A DNA stretch of 64,000 nucleotides, taken from the NCBI GenBank assembly GCA_016508695.1, contig VNKQ01000006.1, forward strand, positions 2,108,001-2,172,000, read 5' to 3'. The stretch's first letter is position 1; the number at the start of each line of letters is the position of its first letter. The notes beneath the pieces were generated by a model. The model did not search any database, was not told where the DNA came from, and was given only the letters and a program-made list of their open reading frames with translations. Source of the stretch: Hyphodiscus hymeniophilus (taxonomy: Eukaryota; Ascomycota; Leotiomycetes; Helotiales; Hyphodiscaceae). Made by a program: the position numbers and the translations under genes. Shown piece by piece: positions 11,933 to 24,669 of this stretch.

Positions 11933-12925
11933 ATTGAGAGCTCTTCGATGGAAAAGGAGAACCTGGGAGTTAAGACGCTGTGTACAAACTGCGAGAGGAG
12001 GATTTGAAAAGTTGATCCACTACAAAAACTTCCACATCACATGACACACTTGTTTTTGGTACAATCATATAAACAGCTTTGCCTTTTCTTTAGCATTGAC
12101 CAGAGTCTTCGTTTCCGAGTCGTACTATGTCTTCACCATTGTGGTGATAAGTTTGGAAGTTAATTAGTTTTCATGAATGGCCGTGGCATTAAATCTCTCG
12201 CACTTCGAGAATATAAAAGGACGAGGGAACATTATCAACGCATGACGCCCAATGAGTCGATGGCAATGCGGACTTTCGACTATCAAGTCATCCACGACCA
12301 TGAGCATGATGAATGTTAGGTTCGCAGACCGATTGTCCAGCACATGTTGTAGTCTCTTCCTGTCTTCCAGTGTTAGCATTCTTCCATGACTGTGGTCTCT
12401 GTCTTGGATACACTTATGTTGGCTCATCACCCCGAATTAGACAGGGATTCCAAAAAGCATGTTTTGCCACTAACCCATGCGTCTGCGTTTTGGCTCCCTA
12501 ATATATTCTTCCCGAGGCTCGTCACGGCGATAAGCTGTAGATGCTACCAGGATTCTGAATTGAAACCCAAAGGTAAAGAAAGGAATGATGTGCATTATTT
12601 GCTGGTATGGAACAGGACGTTACCGGAGAACTTTTTACGTACCGCCGAAGTTTAGGGGAACTATGATGAAGGTACTTGAGATGTAGGCTTTGCAGGGAAA
12701 CAATCATGCAAGGTACGAAATGGTAATGGGTCTGAGTGATATGGCTTGGCCCAGACTCCTGGACCTGCTGATTCAATGTCCAGCGCCGGAATCTCGGCCT
12801 TGCAACAGAAGACGACCATGAAATATTCCGCAAGATCATGGTCCACGTTATTGGGGCTTGTATTTATTACATTACACATATATTTCGGAAAAATCGACGA
12901 GGAGCTTTTGTGTCTAGCTACAGTT
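11933..12925. other. Intergenic region, no supported gene
   Basis: About 990 bases. Frames on both strands are short and do not resemble families I know. A TATA-like TATAAAAGG lies on the plus strand near 12213, but no convincing coding sequence follows it. Confidence 0.35.
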
Positions 12926-14723
12926 TCACTTCTCCGAAGACTCTTCCACCGAACTCCAGTACAACCATTGTACAAATCTATTACTTGGCTCGTCCAACAC
13001 CTTGGTGAGCACTTCCGCAACCCACAGATTGATCGGCAGGAGGATCAAATGGGGAAGCAGAAAACTGGGTTCGAAACCTAGCGGCCCTCGCTGGGATAAT
13101 GGGAACAGGTTGATCCACCACCCCAAGTTGTCCACATGTTCGGGCCTGTACCAGCCGGTTGCCACGTATATCCGATCGCCCAGGGTCCAGAGAAGCGGTC
13201 CATGAACCAGGTAGAGCGAGAAGGAAATGCGGCCTAGGTATTGATTGAAGCGGGTTTCGAAAAAGCTCCTAAGCCACCGTATACGCGGGATCGCGCTCAC
13301 GAGGAAGACAGCAGCGATCCATAGAAAGAACCACTTGTAATCAAACGCCGCCTGCGGCTTCAGCTTGGACAGATAGTACCAGCCGGGCGAAAGTGCTAGG
13401 ACTTTGACGTCGTTTCCGTGCGAGGGGGCTCCACTAAGGAACACGCTGGCCGCGAAGAAGCTATAATATATAGGTGTCTTGAAGGGTTCGAGTTTTGAGA
13501 TAAAGCGTGGGAGGTTGTTGCTCCTTGCAAGGATGTCTAGTTCGCATAGGAGTGTGCCGGATAGGAATATGGCCATAAAGGCGCCATCCACAATATACAT
13601 AAAGTAGAAGATCAGGCAAACGGTGTACAGTAGTCGAGCATTGCGGCGTAATCTTGAAAACGCCAGGAGTGTTGTAAAGACCACGACTGATCCTTGAAAC
13701 TGTGAGAATTTCCGAGTCAGTCCTACCCAAGAGAAAGAAATGTGATTGCAGAAATATTGGTACTCTGCGGAACTAGATAACTTTGCAGAGGCAGAGCAAT
13801 CCACAGAAAATATATGTGACTTACCTCCACCGGAATAGACCACAAATGGAATCCGTAGTGGAACCAGGTGGGGGCTCCTGACTTAAAGATAAAACTAAAG
13901 TTCTTGATCTTTGTGTACCAATTCCACAATTCCTTACGGTAGGTCTCTTCGTGTTCGGGAGCAACGGTGTAAATCCCAAATGCATGCCAGGACGTCATGT
14001 AGAGGAACGTCAAGACGTATAATGGGATGTAGAGTCGCAGCCATCTTCTAAATAACGCAGAAGCCAGATTGTCCCCCAACTTTTGTTTCTCGCCAGCGTA
14101 TATGAGGTTGAGGGGTTTCACCGAAAGTACGTATCCTGAGACTGGGAGGAGTTAGCGAGGGCTTGGTAGATTAATTATGACAAGCAGTCCAAACGCCCCT
14201 CGTCGCTTTTCTGGCGGATTCCCACTCCCTTGGAGGGTGGGAGATTCCGATAGAGGTAGAAACTTCAATTATACAATGCGCTGCAGCCAAGGGAGATGAA
14301 GACGTATCCTCACTTACTAACGAAGAAAACAGCCACTGAGAAATGGCCGCCCGTAAAAAAGGTTCGGATTCCAGGGAGCGAAGCAAAGTAATACCGGTTC
14401 TCAAAGCCATAGGCATTCTCGAGGATGATATCTGCGAGGGCCCGCGGCCATAATTGATGGTGGTGCCAATACACCATGAATGCCGCAAACCCTCTCAGGC
14501 CATCTAGATACGCCGTAGGTTGGAGTTTCCGTGGTGTGAGCGCAGAAGATCTCGAGAAGCACGACGGCTTGAGAATATCAATCCACCATCTCAAAGCTCT
14601 GGATGTCCGGGAAGTCTTCAACTCCGACTGCACTGCATCTTTGTAACCCAACTCCAGCAACATGTCGGATTTGCTGGGAGTATCCTCCTTGGACCGAGCA
14701 ACTGATGAGTTTGGGCGACTCAT
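12926..14723 (-). CDS. Acyltransferase 3 family integral membrane protein
   Basis: Exons (minus) 14318-14723, 13825-14141 and 12926-13699 give 498 residues. The protein has the signature start of acyltransferase_3 enzymes, YLDGLRGFAAFMVYWHHH, and later FFVISGYVLS, rebuilt exactly across the first intron. Then come many hydrophobic helices (about ten) and a C-terminal GRISFSLYLVHGPLLW segment. Such proteins transfer acyl groups to sugars, sterols, lipids or secondary metabolites at a membrane. The acceptor cannot be read from sequence. Introns are 175 and 125 bases, longer than elsewhere in the window. I chose the ATG at 14723 because the sequence behind it is hydrophilic and family-like. An in-frame upstream ATG at 15074 would add an implausible leader. 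Confidence 0.85.
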
Positions 14724-16305
14724 CTGCGTGTCGAGAGAATGACGACCTAAGAAAAGAAGATAACCCCGCAACCTGGTAGATATCCAAAAATGAAATGAGT
14801 GAGAATGTGAAAATTGGACTGGCAGTGGTAGGAAACGGACTGGGTGTGAAAGCAGAGTCGCAGACTTCTGGAAACGAATTTCCCCTTCTTGTTGCTTGCC
14901 CCCCTTTGCCCCATGCTCGCAGCCAATCCGTCCGGTCCCAAGTACTGGTAAGTAGGCTAGTGACACCTTGGTGCACCGTATCCGGTTTTTGTGTTCACGC
15001 TTAAAACAGCCAGTCCCTCCCAGTTTCAAAAGGGGTAACGCCACTCCTCGACAGTGGCGGACAAACGAGCTCATGCGATTGGCTCACCAGGAGGCTCGCG
15101 TAGATCTCCCTTCGGGAATATGGGAATCAGTTGATGATATATGCGCCCCCGCTAAATTGATGCCTCTGCCACTCCCCTATAATCTTGGACGGCTACTACT
15201 ATCTGTATGTTTTGAGGTGAACTTCGAAAGAGATATGTCTCTATTGCAACCATCGATGGAGACCAGAACAGTGACTGTGATTGCAGAGAGATTTCCAAGA
15301 CATCTGGTTGCAATCTTGCAATAAATAGACACGAGTGCTGCAACCAGCTGTACTGTACTGCACTGCACTGCGTTCCACTGGCTCCTCGGGTCTCACCTCC
15401 GGAGTCAGTCGACTGCTCGACTATCCTGTTAGAGGAATGAAAGGGCTGCAGTTGGAATTTGCAGTCTACTCGTAAGGCGACATCATTGGCCTGGACTAGG
15501 ACTTGGTTTGTGATTAATCATGTAATAGGTCTGATTGGTTCAAGCAATGATCGACTCGCACGCATTCCTGGGCATGGCATATCATCACACGCAATCTGCT
15601 ACGGGTATTGGTGGGTGATACTTACTATGCGTCCATATTGCATATTTCCATATTCCATAATCCATATGTATGAGGATTTGCGAATTTGTATGTGTGCTTG
15701 GCTGAACCCAAGAAGCCAATTTAGGGGCTACCACATTGAGGTTTGTTTTCAGCTACTAGTGCACGGCGACGCTACTCCTTTTGACTAGGCGACCGCCGCT
15801 TCGTATTGGCGCAACTTCCGCTCCATGCGACGTGCGTATTCGATCGCTTAGCCGACACTAACGCATCGAACTGGTAGCGGTAGCTTACTGTAGTAGCACC
15901 CCCTATCGGACTATCTCCTATTATTCCCTCTATGGCGGCATGGCTATCCCTTTCCCCTCCCTGTCTGGCGCATGCACACCGCCGTCCTGGGTGAGTGGCG
16001 CTATGGAGAAAGAGAAAGCAGCCTTATTCCAATATCCTGTTATTCCTATTACAGCCTTCTACCGTCTACACGCTCACAGTACAGCCTATGTATGCATAAA
16101 TTCGGTCCGCATGCTATCACAACTCTGAGGGGTCAATCTCGCCAAGCTAAAGAAACCCGGTACCGTCCTAGCTAACGGGCAGGGCTTAATCCACACGGCT
16201 GGAGAAAAGAGCGCATGCCCCCAGACTCGAATTTTACTCCCTTCCCCGTTCTCCTACTCCTTTGTTCCAAGTCTCGAGTCTCAGATCCCACCGTTCACTA
16301 CGAGA
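14724..16305. other. Intergenic region, promoter side of two divergent genes
   Basis: About 1.6 kb between the acyltransferase start and the glycosyltransferase start. Only short frames with no recognisable product. A small repeat of CTGTACTGTACTGCACTGCACTG type lies near 15349-15371. Confidence 0.35.
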
Positions 16306-17859
16306 ATGAAGACGACATCTAGAGTGCCGTCTCCTTTCAGGACAGCACTCCCAAGACAACTGCAACGGGCGATTCCAATTTCTGCCGTTGCATGTTTACT
16401 CTTTTTTCTTTTCTTCCGACACGACTCTATACCTTCTTCACCACTCGTTGCCGATGCGTGGAAGCGTGTTCTCTCTGCTCCAGCGCCCTTCACAATCCCC
16501 GATGAATTCCCCAAAAAGATATGGCAGACCTGGAAGGTCGATCCGCTAGCCTTTGAAGGAAGAGATCAAGACAGGGCGAGGAGCTGGCCTGCGGTGAATC
16601 CAACCCACAGATACGAAGTCCTGACCGACGGCAACGACTTCCAATATGTTCTCCAACACTTCGGTCCCAACGGGCTCAACCGTCCTGACATTGTCGAAAC
16701 CTACCGGAACTTGACTGCGCAGATCATCAAGGCGGATCTCCTGAGATATATGGTCATGTACATCGAGGGCGGAGTCTATGCCGACATCGATGTGGAGGCA
16801 ATCAGACCGATTGACGAATGGGTCCCAGAACGATACGATCCGAAAGATGTAGACTTGGTAGTCAGCGTTGAGATCGATGAGCCCAATTTTAAGGACCACA
16901 AAATCCTCGGGCCCAAGTCGCAGTCCTTCTGTCAATGGACTTTCCTGACGAAACCGCGGGTTCCGGTCATGATGAAGCTCGTTGATCATATTCTCACCTG
17001 GCTCCAAGGTCTCGCCGAAGCACAGAATGTCCCTATATCAGATATTGAACTCGATTTTGACGAAGGTTAGTATTTCGATTTCTCCTTTTCAGCTCATGGC
17101 GCGGGAAGGTGCGATTGAGCGCTCGCTTATTTCAAACTTATGCTCTTCCAATGCTTTCAATTATGCATACACTGACTCTTTATGTTTTCAGTAATCACTG
17201 GCACAGGACCTTCCGCGTTTACCAACGCCATCATAGCCGAGATGTCTGCAAAGACAGGGCGAACGATAGATTGGGATTACTTCCACGCCTTGACAGAGCC
17301 AAGATACGTGGGAGGTATTCTCGTCCTTACGGTCAAAGCGTTTGCTGCTGGACAAGGCCACTCGAACTCCGGTCTCCACAACGCGACAGAGGTCTTAGCC
17401 AAGCATCATTACCATGCTTCCGGGTGGCCGAAGAAGCACCCCCGGTTCTTGCATCCGGTCTATCGTGAAGTGGAGCTCTGCAATTGGAAGCCCGACTGTG
17501 TGCGTGCTTGGGACAAAAACACGACCGAGTTTGAAACCTTTCCCAAGGAAAAGCAGGATGCTATGATCTTGGAAGCAACGGCGAAGTATGATGCCGAGAT
17601 AGAAGAGAGGTTGGCTAGGGAGAGGGAAGACAATGAGAGAGCAGAAGCTGATAGAAAACGAGAGGAGAGGGAAAGGATATGTGGGAAGCCTGAAGAGACG
17701 CCAAAGGAGGAAGCCAAAGAGGAGCCTAAAGAAGAACCTGTGAAGGAAGAAGAGAGGAAGGAGGATATACCCAAGAAGGAAGATGCACCCCCAAAGGAAG
17801 ACGGACCAAATGAAGATATAACCACGGGGCAGCCTCCAAGTCCGAGTCCGAGCCCATGA
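16306..17859 (+). CDS. OCH1-like glycosyltransferase with charged tail
   Basis: Type II membrane glycosyltransferase of the DXD sugar-binding (OCH1/GT32) family, probably a Golgi alpha-mannosyltransferase. Exons 16306-17065 and 17192-17859 give 475 residues. Residues about 22-39 form a single membrane anchor. The catalytic region holds KKIWQTWK, the RYMVMYIEGGVYADIDVEAI block with DXD aspartates at about 160 and 162, and DEVITGTGPSAFTNAI rebuilt across the 126-base intron. The last 110 or so residues are unusual: a K/E-rich, probably coiled-coil and disordered tail with repeated EEPKEEP-like units that ends in a PSPSPSP run. Catalytic identity is strong. The exact sugar donor and acceptor are not. 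Confidence 0.9.
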
Positions 17860-20081
17860 GAGTCGCTCTCATTGTATGTAAGAAACGATTTACACTCGAT
17901 TGATATTGGAGTCTCGGGGCACATAATCCAGCGGTTGCATTGGTTAAGGAGTCTTGGGGCGGTTAACCATTTGTGGTAAACTCATATGGTTTACTTGGGA
18001 ACACAAAGATCTAGACTATAATACAGAAACTTTCTCCATCGCTCTTTCAAGGTTCATCTTCTTCAATTCACTTGAGGGTATGCGCGCCGCAATCGAGTTG
18101 AGTTACAGCACCATTCAACCTCTTGAAATCACCGCCCTAGCAAACTGACAATTCCTAGGTCCGATGGTCTTGGCCGAGCTATGGGAAAGCTTGCCGCTCC
18201 CAATTGTTCTTCCTGAGCTAGGTCCAAAGCCTGTGCTGATACCAGACTCTTCCTCGTCTGGGTAAGGAACATCCGAAACGAGACAGCATAGCGGACGTAA
18301 CATGCAGTTATTCTCTGTTATGTGTGTCCGTGTAGCAGAGACAACGTTCACGATCAACTCATCACTGAGCTCATGTTTGTGAGGCGCCATGCGCGTTACC
18401 GGATTCCACAGTGCTACCTGAATCTACGAGTTGTAGGTCTGGGGCCAATATATGGCTTCTCTTCGCCGAACAAAGCATACAATGCGGCAGTAGGCGCCAT
18501 CCAGCCACGATACCATATTTCTCAGAGGTGTCTACTTGTATCACCAAAAACGATGGATCACACTTCCGATCATTACGATGGTGGCGCACTTCGCTGCCAC
18601 TTAAGTCTAGACTATCTACTAGACTATCCAACATTTCCCGTTGTTCTAAGTCAGTCGCCTTGGAGATTGGGACCTTTAGTTCAGAACCCGAGACTTGGCA
18701 ATTCACCAAGCGTCCCGCCAGTTATCGGTCCCGTGGAAGGAGAAAGATAAAAAAAAAAAAAATGGTACATCAACGGTGGCAGATGTAGCATCTGGTGCTA
18801 CACAGCATCTGGGGCTACACTACACAGTCGGGGGCGGGGTACAGACGCCATGCTGCCAGCGCAGCGACCGAGGCTTTTCCTCAGTTCAAACTCGAAATCT
18901 GATAAAATTCCCCCACGAAAGCTGGAGTTTCGGAAGTTCTGAAGTTCTGGATTTCAGGAGTTCCGGCTTCCTTCCCCGCTAATGCCCCGCAAATCCTCGT
19001 ATCTTTGGCCGAGGTGGAACGCAAAGATTCCAAACATCTAAGGAATATACGGGCCACGATCATGTGATACCGAGGAGTCTTTTCTTTGATGCTTGCATGA
19101 GAGGTGGAAAGTTTGGTGCTGGATGCAGCCCATGAAATCCAATCCAATCTTAATCCCTTGGCAACATGGACAAATCGTGTGGAATACAGTATATTGCTTC
19201 TGACTAGTTTTCTGAACCCTGTTTCCCAACAGAGATATTCGCACCTCCTCGCGTGTTAGATTCAGAAATCCACTCCAGTTGTGGTTGTGGTAGCTTGACC
19301 TCACATGACTAACTTCCCGAACTAGAAAAGCTGCGGCTGTCCGCTTTCGTAATGCGTCGAACATGGCATTGTGACGACAGGGGCTCGTAACCCCCTTTTC
19401 CATCAAAGGGATTTATTCGAACCACCCCTATTCTAACCTCATTCAGGGTAGCGTGGTTGCGGCTGGGATATCAGGTCACGTGAATTGAAATCTGCATGCT
19501 AGGGTATGCACTCCACATCCATAGAATAGAAACAACTACAGTCCTTACCTAGTTAGACACCAACAACAATACTACGAATACTCTACATATATTCCACGGA
19601 AGTGCTACTAACATCGTCGAGTTCGAGCAGGCGACTATGAAGTCACAATATAAAGTCAAACGGTTCACGGGAAGGGCCTAAAGGGCTTCGTACGGCACCG
19701 ATTTGATAGATGGCGCCCTAACCACCCAAAACAATTGGTGGTTGAACTCTCTTCACTACACAGAACCACCATTACAAACAAACGATCAACTCCACAGGAA
19801 AACCCAGATCCGTTCACTTTTGCACTAAGTAGCATACTGAATTGGGAATTCACTTTGGAAATGGGGCCCATCGAGAGTGAAACGAGCGATAGATTGGCTA
19901 CTAGAGATAGTCTTCGAGCCAATGTCCAGACTGACGCTTCAAGCGCTTCAAGCAATTGCCAAACATCGAACCCTTCATAAAGCCTTGACAGCCGGTCAGA
20001 ATACCATTTGCGAGATAAAATCCCCAGGACACTACCAGGAGAGGCATAATTAGGTGCAAGGAGTCGCTCTCAATCCGAATA

Positions 20082-21010
20082 TCAGCCCTCGCTCTCTGTA
20101 TATTGAACCGGCAACGCAGGCGTCTTTTTTCGTACTAAGTTACCTCCATCGCATGCCCGAGCTATCACGGTCGACGTATATCTACATACGCAAATACCCA
20201 CTATTCTGATTATCGTCTGCCCGACCTCACTTAGTCCAAGGTTGGGCCCATACGAGTTCGGAGCGATAGGTGACAGCGCACACTTTACTATTGCGTGCGA
20301 GTCCATACTGGACGGTATTACACCCTTGGCATACTTGGTGTAGTATGGGTACGACACCAGCCTCCACCGCCCGTCAGGTCGAAGGGCCGCATACAACGCG
20401 TAATAGCTGATGTCCGGCCGCATCATTTGTTGGGTGACCGACCATTGGGTTGGTGTCCTTGTCATTGCTGCCAAGGTCCATGGTGTCACCAAGTCCGAAG
20501 GGACATTTTTGAGACATCACCAAATCTGATATGGCATCCCGCCCTCTCTTCCGTCATCAACTATAAGCACCGCCAGCGAGCCAGCCATATCGTCTCTAAT
20601 GTCGATGTCGACTCCAATAACGCTGTCGACTGAAAAAATGCTGTCGACTCCAATACCGCTGTCGACTCAACAATGCTGCCGATGTCGCACTCCGAGGAAG
20701 AAAGTCCGAAATCGAGGCAGAGGTTGACACCTGTAGCTTCTTAGGCTTCTTGGATGGAGACTCCGGTGCAGAATCTCCTTCGGACGGCCCGGAAGCTTTC
20801 CGTTTGGACCGACCACTCCTAGATACGGCTCTAGATTTCCTATCCCATATTAGCAGTCTTTTTCAGGCAGAGGTTGACACCTGGGATTTGCTTGAGGTCT
20901 TTCTCTTTGCCGATCCGTCAATTGCTTGGGTGTATGTAGGTAGAGTCTGGAGTCTTGATGCCAGACCTGCGGGATAAGGCGAGACGGGAGGGAGCGGCCA
21001 GGTTTGCGCC
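20082..21010 (-). pseudogene. Possible decayed nuclear-protein-like gene
   Basis: The minus strand carries a protein-like stretch near 20660-20830 with basic, nuclear-localisation-type clusters (GRSKRKASGPSEGDSAP, then SKKPKKLQ). Upstream lies a related segment (SAKRKTSSKSQVSTSA). A 19-base sequence, aggcagaggttgacacctg, is repeated exactly at 20715-20733 and 20865-20883, and both copies read QVSTSA on the minus strand. Downstream, 20082-20492 stays open for 136 codons in another frame. Stops and frame changes separate the pieces and I found no splice pattern that joins them, so a broken gene or chance frame are both possible. I do not recognise the family. Confidence 0.25.
20595..20660. repeat. 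Short imperfect tandem repeat
   Basis: Units of about 18-20 bases built on GCTGTCGACTCCAATACC occur three to four times with small changes (GTCGACTCCAATAACGCT, GTCGACTGAAAAAATGCT, GTCGACTCCAATACCGCT). They contain recurring SalI-type GTCGAC palindromes. Function unknown. Confidence 0.6.
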
Positions 21011-21877
21011 TGATCCCCGGTTTAGGTTGTGAAGTATACCACAGCGGCGTTGTCTTTCGAGTCCTATCACCTCATTATTTCGATCACTGTTTGTTGCAAC
21101 ACTTGTTCAGGTTCATCTGTAGTTGGAAAGGTGAAATGAGTTGTTACTGTTGGTAAGGGTTCGTCATCAAATAGAGGCAGAGGTGTCGGGAGCTCGATCG
21201 AGGAATAGAAGTGCTTGTAAGGTTTCCCTGTGTGCTTCTGACCGTCGTATTTGAAGATGCAATAAATGTTATAAAGGTCAGGAAGTTAAGTATATTATAA
21301 TTCAAAGGGTTGATGTGGGAGAAAAGGCAAAACACAGCTCGAGGTTGAGAGGTCGTAAGTTGAGGTAAGTGAAAGTAAGACATTGTACGGCTACAATACA
21401 GTAATGTAAAGCAAGGTTAAAAGACGCTGCAAGGCTGTAACATTATAAAGCTAGAAGCCAAAAAACCACAAAGCGAGATCTAGGAAGGTCGTTGTTCCCA
21501 GTCATTTCCGAAATCTGTACGCAAAACCTGCAACCTTCGGACTGGATGTGTGAATGCCCATTAGATTCGCTCCTTCTAGAGAGCTATGCTCGCCAGCTCG
21601 AATGGCTCGGCCGTAGTATGTAGTTTACATTGATCATCCACTGCTTCGACACTTCCTCATCTCCTCTCCCCTCTCTCGCATCAATCACCCAAACCCCAAC
21701 ATATCCCCGCACATGTAGAGGTATACCCGAGACAAAAATCAAACATCAAAGAAAACGCTCTCGGAGCATTATGGACAGGTATACCCGCCGTATTCCAACA
21801 AGGAAATATGAGCTTGAGATCTGGGAAATCTTTACAAGCGTCGTCATTTCCACATAGCAATCAGCCTATGCCATATC

Positions 21878-24669
21878 TCAAGTGTGCACAGTCCAGAGCT
21901 GGATACTCCTCTTCCCAGTCAGCGTCCGCTTCGTCACACTGGCGTTTGTCGATCCCACAGATCCATTCCCGAGGTCGATGCTAAAATTGACGAGGTTGGC
22001 AACATTACCATTGCCCATGCTAATGTTCTGGGCGACCACGTTCGTGGAGGTGCCCTGGTCGAAGAACTTCTGCAGCTCGGTCTGAGCCGTGACGGCGGAA
22101 TCGAGCGACTCTTGTTGGAGGACAAAGAGAACGGCAACCCGTGAAAAGTCAAGGACTTCTTCAGTGATCGTAAACTCGGCCTCCGAGGAAGTCTGGCTGG
22201 CAGACGCCGAGCTTGTGCTTGATGCAGCAGCCGCTGAGGATGCAGCGGCGGGTGTGGGAACTGACGAGGGATCATAGATGATTCCGTTGACCGTGGCAGC
22301 TGCTATTGCTGCTGAGCTGGTTGATGATGATGCGGCATCGCGTCGAAGCTTGTTGCTTGGTGTTGTAGAAGATGCGGAAGCAGAGCTTGCTGTGCTAGTC
22401 GGATGGACAGCATCTTCTGCTGTTCCGACACGTTGCGATTCCCCGTCAAACGTCACAAGTGCGTTCTCAGTCACGCACGACAAGCTCGCAGAGTTGAAAC
22501 GGGCCAGGATGACGGAGTCGCTGAGCGGGATGGAAAAGTTCGCCTGTGCAGCCGTGATGAGACGCGGTATTGAATCCCCAAGAGTGACGTTTGTAAATGT
22601 TGGATCTGTGGAGAGTGTGGTCGTTGTACAACCCGAGGCTCCAAAAACTGAGCATGTTGAGCCCGTGAACCCGTTGATGCAGACACATGAACAGTTGCCT
22701 GTAGAGAGAGAAGAGGTCCCGCGATTTTGACATGCCGTGGCTGAGTTTCGCGAGCAAGCTTGCAATGCTGTGACAGCGGAAGCGGTCTTGGGCTTCTGGA
22801 TTACGAGGAGCTCAAGGGGAACGACGACGGCAGCGGCGATAATTACGAGAAGAATTAAGAGGGCGAGGAGAAATCCCCAGCAAGGAAGTCCGCAGCAGCG
22901 CCGTTTCCTCCTAGGCGTCTCGAAATCACTATCAGATCCGGACCTGTTAATAACTGGCCAGGAAGATTGAGGTCGCGGCGTGTTGCCACGAGTCGGTGTT
23001 GCAAGACCGGGTGGAGGGAAGGCAGCGAGCATGTTCGAAAGGCCGGATTGGCGATTCCCATCGGATGTTACTGTGGATGTTAGATATTCCCTGGTGAAAG
23101 GTGAATGAGTTACTTACTGCCCATCTCCTTGTCTCTCGCTAGGTCGAAGTCACTTGGGAAGTCGCTGAGATCGTTTAACCGACTTGCAGGTCGTTTGCCT
23201 CGATCCATCATTGATGCTAACCTCGTCGCCCTCCGAATCAGGTCGGGCAGACTGGTCAAGCTACCTCTTGCTTCCGCCTCACGGACGGCATCAATATTGA
23301 GACGGGGTGGACGCCGAATTGCAGAGAGACGATTGAAACCAGGACTTGGCGTTCGACTTGGAGTTGTCCCAGGCGGTTGCAAGGAGCTTGCAGCATTGTA
23401 TACCCCAAGCATATCAGTAGCCCCAGGACCTGAAGGCATAGGCGCCGCAATATCGCGTGCAACACCCTTCGAAACTCGAGGAACCTCATTCTCCGACGAC
23501 GAGGTCGACTTGTCAATCAACCCAGTTCCTCCAGCGAGGGGTGAGTCTGGGTTCCCAATCATAGGCCACACCGTCTCTCGGTGACCTTCAATCGACCTCT
23601 CGGTCGTCAAGGCTGCTGCCGACGAGACACCAGTAGTTCCTCCTGCAAGGACACCCATACGCTCTCCTTTTGACTTTTGCTGTGGTTGAGGAGTAGGCCT
23701 TTGCATCTCTATTCTCTCTACACTCTTCGTTGTAACCATGGAAGGTTTGGCTCTTTTCCCCAAACTTGCGCTTCGTATCAAACCTCGATCATCGCTATCA
23801 TCCATGGTCGACTCCCTCGACTCGCGTCCCTCTTCAATCACTTCGTTGCCATGACTTTTTTCTTGAATATATCTAGCATATTCATCTTCATCGTCAAATT
23901 CATATCCAGGCGAATCCGATCCCCAGCTCGTCGGCATTGCCGCACTCGAAGCATAGGAGCCATGTGATGGTTGCGTTCGAGGGCTCTCCTCGGGGATCGG
24001 GGAGACATAAGAGATCTGCGAATAATATGATGAAGCCCCTCTTCTCGCTGAGGGCGGAGGCCCTAGATTTGCGCTCTTCCTCGGTGGCCCTGGCGGTTGT
24101 GGTACTGGTATAGGAAAGTCGGGTATCGTTCCAACAGATGAGATAGTCGACGGCCGCGAACTTTGATTCATTGGTGAAGTGACGCCGGGTGAGGTCATCT
24201 CATCCTCCGGATACCTTTGGCCCCTTTCATGATTCTGGTCCATCTGGTTGGGTTGGGGCATGTATTGGAAGGAGGGCGTATGCTCCTGTAATCGCGATGC
24301 ATCGAGCATTGAAGGAACATGACTTGGGCGTGGTGGACGCTGCGGAGGTATACCACGTCCAGTAGGTGGTTGGTACTGTTGATTGTTGTTCTGATCTCGA
24401 GCGGTCTCAATTTTTCCAGCCAGCGGCCACTGTGGTACCTGAGTCGGTCTTGATATTGCAACCCCAATAGGACCTTGGCCCTGAAGTGCTTGCGGCATCT
24501 GCTGTCGTGGACGTTTCTCTGGAGGGCTTCGTGCCTGAGTCGAGGGCTCATACCGTTTTTGTTGGGGCGTTTGTTGTATCTCTGGTGGTAGTCCTGCCTC
24601 CATCCTCTGTCTTGCTCGTCTTACAGAGCCTCCTCCACCAGATGCCTTTTCCCATTGCTGTTGACTCAT
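21878..24669 (-). CDS. EGF-like single-pass membrane protein, Ser/Pro-rich
   Basis: Exons (minus) 23118-24669 and 21878-23070 (47-base intron) give 914 residues. The first 580 or so residues are hydrophilic and rich in P, S, Q and R, probably disordered and cytoplasmic. They are followed by a basic RRKRRCC patch and one strong transmembrane helix (about 582-607). Outside lies a cysteine-rich EGF-like unit (CSRN...CQNRG...CSCVCINGFTGSTC) and then an extracellular region with Ser/Ala/Thr-rich runs and sequons. This layout matches a group of filamentous-fungal EGF-domain surface proteins whose function is not established. A start at 24693 is in frame; I prefer MSQQQWEKA at 24669. A role as a cell-surface sensor or adhesion protein is only a guess. 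Confidence 0.8.

Larger units (their letters stand above)
17860..21877. other. 4 kb gene-poor region, not RIP-mutated
   Basis: No complete gene is supported. CpA and TpG are present at ordinary levels, so this is not RIP-erased transposon. Small features are a run of 13 A bases near 18750-18762, a short direct repeat (GCATCTGGKGCTACAC) near 18789-18821, and the repeat-bearing minus-strand stretch near 20080-21010 listed separately. Long non-coding transcripts cannot be excluded. Confidence 0.35.

Noticed and set aside
12209..12501. Plus-strand TATAAAAGG followed by a 62-codon frame
   Set aside because: The frame has no signal peptide, family motif or plausible splicing; the TATA match alone is not enough.
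13060..13085. GGGTTCGAAACC resembling a tRNA T-loop
   Set aside because: It lies inside the acyltransferase coding region, and no matching acceptor, D or anticodon arms are nearby.
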